From Tritrichomonas foetus (lineage: Eukaryota; Parabasalia; Tritrichomonadida; Tritrichomonadidae), in contig MLAK01001060.1 of NCBI GenBank assembly GCA_001839685.1, positions 54,194 to 118,193 of the forward strand: DNA of 64,000 bases, read 5' to 3'. Shown piece by piece: positions 57,742 through 64,000 of this stretch. Position 1 is the stretch's first letter; every line of letters begins with the position of its first letter. The notes under the pieces are model-generated. The model made no database searches. It was given only the letters and a program-made list of their open reading frames with translations, and was not told the origin of the DNA. The position numbers and the translations under genes were made by a program.

Positions 57742-60700
57742 ATGATTTCGAGGATATTTTCCTTGAATTCTGAGCCGACTAACGAAGAAATCCAAGCATC
57801 TCCTTATTTCATAAAAGTTCGAAATTCCTTTTCTGCTTTTCAACAAAACCAACAATTCGAAGATACAAAAATTAAATATTTCCAATCTTTTCTCGACGAT
57901 TTTACACATTTCATTTTTCATGAAACGAACAAAAAGCTCATCGAATTTATTTCAATTGATATGATTCAATCTGCAATGGAATTCTCAACTCTGATCGAAT
58001 TTGACAAAAATCGAATAATGCTCATTTTTAACATCCTCGAAAAAATATTGTTAACAACAAACTTCCAAAAATCTAAAGAAGTTAATGAATTCATATTATC
58101 ACTTGCTGCTACTAAGAATGAAATTAATTCTAAAGATGGAATTCAATTATTGAAAAACAATGAAAATATTCTTAAAAAAGTATTTTCTGGTAATTCTTTC
58201 TTCTCAGATTATGCAAGTAATCGATATTTCATTAAATTCTTTGAAATTTGCTTTTGTGATGTTCACTCTTTAGAATTATGCAGCTTATTTCGTTCTCTGA
58301 TTTGTGAAAATTCTCCAATTGAAGTTCGCTCAAAGCTTGACATTCAAGAGCTACTTAATTATTTAACAAAGCCAATCAACCATGAATTGCATGTTGAACT
58401 CATTCAAATTCTGATAAAACTTGTTTCATCAAATGAGAAATTTCGATTCTATTTCAATGATAATCACCAATTCACTTCTTTAACAGATTTATTTCCAGAT
58501 AACTATTCATTTATTGAAAATTGTTTTAATGATTTAATTTTTTCACCACCTAATGATTTTATTATTTTGAGAAATATTATTTTATTCTATCAAAAGCATC
58601 CAAAATATCAAGATCAAATTTTTCATTGGATTTTTGAAATCATTCAAGAACATGAAGAATTTATTGATGATATAGAGAAAGTAATCCCTCTTTCAAACTG
58701 GGTCACCCATAACACTTCAATAAATACTCTTTTAGATACAATGAATATAATTGCTCAAATTAAAAGTGAAATCGTCCCACAGTTTTTGTCACCATTATTT
58801 GCTTTATTATGCAAAGGTGAATCAGAATTATCTCAATATCTTTCAAGTCTACAAGTTATTGAGAGACAGATTGTTTTGCATCAGGTATCACTAAGTTATT
58901 TACTAGAATCCCTATTTTTGCAAACCTTTGTTATAAACACACCTTTAGATATTTTAGGAAATTTATTTTCTGAATCTTACACATTTGCCCAATTAGTGTA
59001 TGATATCTTTGCGTTAAAGAGTGCTGAAGCCCTCCGTTCAGATGTTCTAAACAAGCTTATTCAAATGGCAGCCAAATTTCCCAACAATGCACATTTCCTT
59101 TCAATTTTTTTAGTTGTCTCAGATTCACATCAAAACGTTGCAGACATCATGAAAATTATTTTGAATGAACAAAAAGGTGAATTATGCATTTCTCTTGGTA
59201 GCTCATTTCCAAAAAGTGATATTATAATTCAATATTTTCTTCAGGAAAATGGAATTGAATGGCTTGATCAAGTTTTTAAAAAGAATATAATTGATATTAT
59301 GCAATTTAGATTCATGATTAATGCTTTAACAATGAGATATTTAATTAAAGATGCAGATGATTATATTTTATCGTTACCTAAAGATCATCTTCTATTTTGT
59401 CTCTCAAAGCCAAGCCTAAAAGTTTTAGCATACGGTTATGAAAACGCCCATTCATTTTATCCATTGAAATTACCATCGATCTTTCCTTTAATTGACTGTC
59501 CTGATTCTATTGATCCTTATAATGCTTATTTAATTGGAAAAAGGGTTTTACATACATTCGAAAACCCTTTAGAACTAAAAATCATCAACCAAGTAGCAAA
59601 TCGATATTTATCAGATGAAATCTTCAAGAAAATTTTATATTCAGCTACACCTGCACAAATGGAAAATTTCTGTGATCTTTCTATAGATCATTTCCCCATT
59701 TTTCAAGTTTTCGAATTTTCTGAAGATCATGTTTTTGATTTATCATTTACGAGTTTATCATTCTGGTTCAAATTTGGACCAACTTTACTTACTGAGTTTA
59801 AAGTTCCATTCTTCCATGTAGATAAGCTTCATCTGTATACCCGAAATTTATCAGTTATTGCCAATTATGAGGGTGTTGAATATGAAACTCCAATTGATCC
59901 TTTTAAATGGAATCATGTTTTCATTTCTGTTTCAGCACAGAGAGCATCACATCAAATTAAAATTAGAATTAATACACATAAAGCAATTTTTCATTCAGCA
60001 ACTTCTGTTGAAAAGCTCTCAAATTTCGAATTCACTGGATATTCATCATATTTGTTCCTTGGATCAGCCATTAGAATCTATGAAGATAATAAATGTAAAG
60101 AAATTGATACAATTTATCAAAGTGGGCCTTCATTTATTACACCACTTCATGAATCAATTATCATTACACCTTATTCAACGGATAAAATAAAGAAAGGTAA
60201 AAATTTATTACCTGTTAAATATAAAGGTTTTCCATCTCACTTTTTAGCTAAGAGAAAATTGAATCTTTTATTGGAACGAATGGAAAATGAGCCTAAGGAT
60301 GATAAAGAATTTGAATCAATGATTAGTCTTTGTTATAAAATCTATTCGATTATGAAAAACGCACTTCCTGATTTCTTCCGCCTGATTTTAACTGTTTATA
60401 CAAAAGTACCAAATTTCGTTACATTAAAACTATTTAAGAACACGCTATCATTTTTCACTAAACATAAAAAGAAAGAAGAGGTAATCGATACTATAATTGG
60501 TCATAGGGAATTATGGGACAAAATTCCTAATGAAATAATTATTGGTGCGATATTAACATACTTTGATGATTTCTCATTCTATGACAAATTTGATAAACTT
60601 GAACAATTTTTCGTAAGTAGAGCTTTTTATAATCAGGAAAGTACTTTCCTGATTGAAATAATTCTCCATTCTCTTAAACGTTCATGGAGACTAATTGATG

Positions 60701-63700
60701 CCTTTTTTGTTTCCTCTCACTTTCTCGAAAACAATGAAAATCCTTGTGAAGATACGAAAGAATTTGATCAAGAAATTAAAGTTGAGAAAAATGGAAAGAT
60801 AGAAGTTTTAAAAAAAGTTAAAAATACAGTATTCCAGAAAACTATTGCCAATAGCCTTAAGAATTTGATAGTTACAACAAAAATTGTAGATTTTTTACCA
60901 ATTGACGATTTAATGAGCTTATTTATTTTATCACAACAAGACATGAGATCGCTGTTGTTTTCTATTTTCATGGAAATTGAGATGGCTGCACCAAATACAA
61001 TATTTTTGGATGATGTCTTTTTATCTTTAATTTCTCCACTCTTTGTAAATGAATCTGTTTGGAATGAAATGTTTTGCCTTCTCACTGATGATGGAAAAAA
61101 CATTTCCAAACCAAGTCTGATTTTACCATTATTATCGCTTGTTTGGGGACTCACTGCAGCATCTTTACAATCTATGCTAACTCATGGAAAACCTCTAACA
61201 TTATCTGCGAACATGTCAAAAATCATCAATTTCTTATCATATAATTCAAAGAACCTCTCAAATAATCCAGCGGTTCATAAATTCATCATAACTTGGTATC
61301 CATTTGTTCTTGGCTGTTCATCACCTTCATCCTCATCTTCAAGTAGTTTAATTAGTGAAGATTTAATATTGATCCCAGCAATAAAAATGGAAAATACTTC
61401 ATTGACACCACCAAATCCGATCCAATTCATGTCAAATATCTGGGAAACAGTAATTAAAAATGCAAAACTTCCTTTAACATCAGAAAAAGAAATTGACGTT
61501 CAACTATTTACCAATTTCATGTTTCAATCAGAGATCTTTAATTTATATGCAAATTATATTCTTTCGATTTCAAATAATCATGCACTTGAAATCCTTGAAT
61601 CATTTTTAGCTGTTCCAATTTTTTCCAAGAATTCGAGTTACGCGAAATTGTATGCTGGTAACTTTATTCGTTTGCTTTTAAATAATGCAGCTGAAGGATT
61701 CAATCAAGAAATGCAAATTATTGGACTTTTATCTACAATTCATTATAATAGTGCATTTGGATACTTAAATTCCAGCACACTGACAACTATTATTTCTGAT
61801 GTTTTTGTTTTAGCTTCTGTCATAAAAGCAATAGATCCAACAATTTTTCAAACAAATCTAAATACCATCAATCTCTTATTGTTGGATTTACTTTTGAAAA
61901 TTGATCAAGAAAATTTATCGATTTTGTATAAAATTCTTTTACAACATTTAATAATTCTATCAAATATCATTTCATTAACGAATTCTGTGGAATTGTATTT
62001 GGATTTCTTTTTACAGACTTATTCTGATTGTATTCAAACTTTTGATAATTTCTTTCCTAAGTTTTTAACTGCACTGCAATTGAAACAATCTGATTTCAAG
62101 CAAATTGAGCTGCTTTTAAACCATAAAACACTCGAAGTCAAAAATTATTATCAAAATTTACCTAATTATTTAACTCAAACCAGATTAATTGTTAAACAAA
62201 TAAATGATATTTGTATTGCAAATATGCATTCTTCTTTAACTGATCTTAAAGAATATTCCAGAATCTTTTCAATTTCGTATGTTGTTGCCTATCAAAGGCA
62301 AAAGCAATTTTCATCAACATTAAAATCAATTTTAATAGCAGCCAACAATTTTTGGTGCTCCAAAATGGTATGGGAAAAAATAGTTAATGACTACCAAAAC
62401 TCCAAACTTCTTGAAAAGTATCCTGAATCATATTCTGAAAATGATTCATTCAATAAAAATGAAAGCGAAAGTGAATATTTGCGTTATCAAATTGCACCAT
62501 TTTCTTTACCATTAAGAATTCCAAAAATATATGTAAAAACTGTTTTTAATTCAAATAAAGAAGCTGAAATGTTTATCAACAATATGAATTTATACAAACT
62601 ACCACTGAACTTAACATCATTCCAACAATTAAATCTTCAAAACTATGCCTATTGTACAATTTTACGGTATGCAAATGAATTTAAATCGATTATTTGTTAT
62701 TCTAAAGCAGAAAACTCAATTGTTTTTATTCCATTTTGCTTGTTTGAATGTGATAATAAACCACTGACACCAAATATCGAAATGATACAATTTGTCAAAG
62801 ACGTTGTAAATGGAATGTGGGGTTCATCATCAGTCAAATTGTTTGAAAGGCGAATTTTGTTAAAAATTCCAATTGACTCAATTTTATTCTTGAAAGAAAT
62901 TAAAGAAAATGAATATTGTATTTGGTCAATTGTCTCTGGGTATTTCATTGTTAAAGATCTCGAAAAAGGTAATATTTTGTCTTACTTTGGAACACTAAAT
63001 TATTCAAATGTTATTAAATTTGAATCAGATATTCAAAAGGTTTGTAATAATTATGAAAAAGCCAAAATTTCTGATTATGAGTTTTTAATGAATTTGAACA
63101 TACAAAAAGGAAAAGTTATTAGTGAGATACAAAACTTCCCTATTTTACCAAAACCTTTCATTGATTCTAAGAATAACTTAATTGCAGCTTTGACAGAGGT
63201 TGTTTCGGAAAATTCACATTTACCTCTTTCATTAGAAGACGATGAAATTTCCGAATTTGTGAAAACACAATTTCAAGTTGAAATTCAAAATGTGAATAAA
63301 CAACCTAAATTAGAAGTTAATAACTATAAATCACACAAAATCTCAGAATTATGCTCGAATAAATGTAAATTGGATATAAACCCATCCACCAATCAAATTC
63401 TTCCAAATCTACCAAAATATTCAATTCGAATTTTTTCGAATCATCAATCTACTTTTTATATTGTTGCCAATAGAAGTAGAATGTCATTATCATTAATGTC
63501 AATTAGCAATAATACTCAAAATGATAATGATAAAAATCAGGCATACGATCTGAAAAAAGTATATGAGGAAAAATCGCCTGTTTTCGGGCGTATCACACAG
63601 TTGAATGGCTCACAAAATGGACTTTTCTTTTCAATTGACTTTAATTATGAGATTTCATATGCTTATCGAATTGTATACAATAAGAATATTCCTATATGTT

Positions 63701-64000
63701 TTAGATTTGTCCGTGATATATCATTTGATCTTGGTGTAAAAACTTCTATTTCTGGTGTTGATTGGATGGCTGTTTCACAATCAGGAAAGAAACTGTTTTT
63801 CTGGCACTTGTTTAGAAACACAGTTCATAAAATCCTTGTTTTCCAAAATCTAATCAATTTAATTCGAATTGACGACAACTTTGGAATTGTCTGGCTCATC
63901 TTGCAAAACAATAAAAACGAAAATGGTAATGAAATTGAAACTGTTCGAATTTTGTCGTTAAATGGCGAAGAATTGGGCGCATCAAATATATTGAATGATA
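57742..64000 (+). CDS. Giant BEACH-family protein with a reduced BEACH core (3' partial)
   Basis: One frame is open from the ATG at 57742 to the edge: 2086 codons, no stop. Most of it is helical, armadillo-like sequence. Residues about 660-820 look like the concanavalin A-like domain of neurobeachin-type proteins (FTSLSFWFKFGPTLL...FKWNHVFISVS). A PH-BEACH-like segment lies near 1675-1765 (LFERRILLKIPIDSILFL). The BEACH start follows at about 1770: ISDYEFLMNLNIQKGKVIS and IQNFPILPKPF, matching ISNFEYLM.LN..aGR...D..qYPvfPw. The expected RDLSKP and HYS segments do not follow; about 90 residues later a WD40-like part begins (SISGVDWMAVSQSGKKLFFW). Such proteins scaffold vesicle traffic. The start could be the ATG at 57616. 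Confidence 0.75.
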   Translation, partial: MISRIFSLNSEPTNEEIQASPYFIKVRNSFSAFQQNQQFEDTKIKYFQSFLDDFTHFIFHETNKKLIEFISIDMIQSAMEFSTLIEFDKNRIMLIFNILEKILLTTNFQKSKEVNEFILSLAATKNEINSKDGIQLLKNNENILKKVFSGNSFFSDYASNRYFIKFFEICFCDVHSLELCSLFRSLICENSPIEVRSKLDIQELLNYLTKPINHELHVELIQILIKLVSSNEKFRFYFNDNHQFTSLTDLFPDNYSFIENCFNDLIFSPPNDFIILRNIILFYQKHPKYQDQIFHWIFEIIQEHEEFIDDIEKVIPLSNWVTHNTSINTLLDTMNIIAQIKSEIVPQFLSPLFALLCKGESELSQYLSSLQVIERQIVLHQVSLSYLLESLFLQTFVINTPLDILGNLFSESYTFAQLVYDIFALKSAEALRSDVLNKLIQMAAKFPNNAHFLSIFLVVSDSHQNVADIMKIILNEQKGELCISLGSSFPKSDIIIQYFLQENGIEWLDQVFKKNIIDIMQFRFMINALTMRYLIKDADDYILSLPKDHLLFCLSKPSLKVLAYGYENAHSFYPLKLPSIFPLIDCPDSIDPYNAYLIGKRVLHTFENPLELKIINQVANRYLSDEIFKKILYSATPAQMENFCDLSIDHFPIFQVFEFSEDHVFDLSFTSLSFWFKFGPTLLTEFKVPFFHVDKLHLYTRNLSVIANYEGVEYETPIDPFKWNHVFISVSAQRASHQIKIRINTHKAIFHSATSVEKLSNFEFTGYSSYLFLGSAIRIYEDNKCKEIDTIYQSGPSFITPLHESIIITPYSTDKIKKGKNLLPVKYKGFPSHFLAKRKLNLLLERMENEPKDDKEFESMISLCYKIYSIMKNALPDFFRLILTVYTKVPNFVTLKLFKNTLSFFTKHKKKEEVIDTIIGHRELWDKIPNEIIIGAILTYFDDFSFYDKFDKLEQFFVSRAFYNQESTFLIEIILHSLKRSWRLIDAFFVSSHFLENNENPCEDTKEFDQEIKVEKNGKIEVLKKVKNTVFQKTIANSLKNLIVTTKIVDFLPIDDLMSLFILSQQDMRSLLFSIFMEIEMAAPNTIFLDDVFLSLISPLFVNESVWNEMFCLLTDDGKNISKPSLILPLLSLVWGLTAASLQSMLTHGKPLTLSANMSKIINFLSYNSKNLSNNPAVHKFIITWYPFVLGCSSPSSSSSSSLISEDLILIPAIKMENTSLTPPNPIQFMSNIWETVIKNAKLPLTSEKEIDVQLFTNFMFQSEIFNLYANYILSISNNHALEILESFLAVPIFSKNSSYAKLYAGNFIRLLLNNAAEGFNQEMQIIGLLSTIHYNSAFGYLNSSTLTTIISDVFVLASVIKAIDPTIFQTNLNTINLLLLDLLLKIDQENLSILYKILLQHLIILSNIISLTNSVELYLDFFLQTYSDCIQTFDNFFPKFLTALQLKQSDFKQIELLLNHKTLEVKNYYQNLPNYLTQTRLIVKQINDICIANMHSSLTDLKEYSRIFSISYVVAYQRQKQFSSTLKSILIAANNFWCSKMVWEKIVNDYQNSKLLEKYPESYSENDSFNKNESESEYLRYQIAPFSLPLRIPKIYVKTVFNSNKEAEMFINNMNLYKLPLNLTSFQQLNLQNYAYCTILRYANEFKSIICYSKAENSIVFIPFCLFECDNKPLTPNIEMIQFVKDVVNGMWGSSSVKLFERRILLKIPIDSILFLKEIKENEYCIWSIVSGYFIVKDLEKGNILSYFGTLNYSNVIKFESDIQKVCNNYEKAKISDYEFLMNLNIQKGKVISEIQNFPILPKPFIDSKNNLIAALTEVVSENSHLPLSLEDDEISEFVKTQFQVEIQNVNKQPKLEVNNYKSHKISELCSNKCKLDINPSTNQILPNLPKYSIRIFSNHQSTFYIVANRSRMSLSLMSISNNTQNDNDKNQAYDLKKVYEEKSPVFGRITQLNGSQNGLFFSIDFNYEISYAYRIVYNKNIPICFRFVRDISFDLGVKTSISGVDWMAVSQSGKKLFFWHLFRNTVHKILVFQNLINLIRIDDNFGIVWLILQNNKNENGNEIETVRILSLNGEELGASNILND

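Noticed and set aside
1..64000. Spliceosomal introns
   Set aside because: No copy of the conserved trichomonad 3' intron motif (ACTAACACACAG) was seen on either strand, and all recognised genes are continuous.
1..64000. tRNA or rRNA genes
   Set aside because: No T-loop (GGTTCRANYCC) with matching arms, or rRNA core, was noticed in any spacer. A covariance search would settle it.

Overview
The window is AT-rich, intron-poor nuclear DNA from a flagellated protist. It most resembles a trichomonad parabasalid, probably Tritrichomonas or a close relative. The reasons are: single-exon genes; short spacers; T-C-A-Y-W-W initiator-like motifs a few to about 60 bases before many start codons; two proteins pairing a BTB-like N-terminus with an F5/8 type C C-terminus, plus a shortened relative; a trichomonad-style R2R3 Myb protein; a giant BEACH-family protein; and several axonemal and intraflagellar transport genes. 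The genus is inferred from gene content, not from a database match.

Layout: 1-2 kb holds the 3' part of a DDX5/Dbp2-like RNA helicase. 2.3-5 kb holds DRC7 (nexin-dynein regulatory complex), which is divergent from a 2064-residue Ser-rich C2 protein (5.7-11.9 kb). 12.5-21.4 kb holds TFIIB, a tyrosine-recombinase relic, IFT56/TTC26, COMMD10, a 17-bp minisatellite, an F5/8 type C protein and RPB11. 21.8-26.4 kb holds an ankyrin protein and CFAP58. 26.4-29 kb is a long spacer containing a decayed gene of unknown family. 29-33.4 kb holds a Myb factor, a coiled-coil protein, another 17-bp array and an alpha/beta hydrolase. 33.7-41.4 kb holds IFT140, a small orphan gene, a second F5/8 type C protein and an aldo-keto reductase. 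41.7-47 kb holds a BAR-PH-ArfGAP-ankyrin protein, a GH47 alpha-mannosidase and a possible GH38-like remnant. 47.9-50.2 kb holds a protein kinase and a UCH deubiquitinase, convergent. 50.9-52.4 kb is a degenerate array with a period of about 21 bp that runs into the end of a shortened BTB-like gene. 53.5-57.2 kb holds a methyltransferase, a 20-bp array and a long repetitive coiled-coil protein. From 57.7 kb to the edge runs a very large BEACH-family gene, cut off by the window.

The genes do not form an operon-like system. They fall into loose themes: flagellar assembly and motility (DRC7, IFT56, CFAP58, IFT140), Pol II transcription (TFIIB, RPB11, Myb), and membrane or protein traffic and turnover (ArfGAP, COMMD10, BEACH, GH47, UCH). 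I found no complete mobile element, tRNA, rRNA or CRISPR array. The items most worth a second look are the shortened BTB-like gene ending in the 21-bp array, the modular LSQ/KKVKQ repeats of the C2 protein, the BEACH protein that seems to lack most of its BEACH fold, and the recombinase and glycosidase relics. Family names come from residue patterns read by eye; no searches were run.
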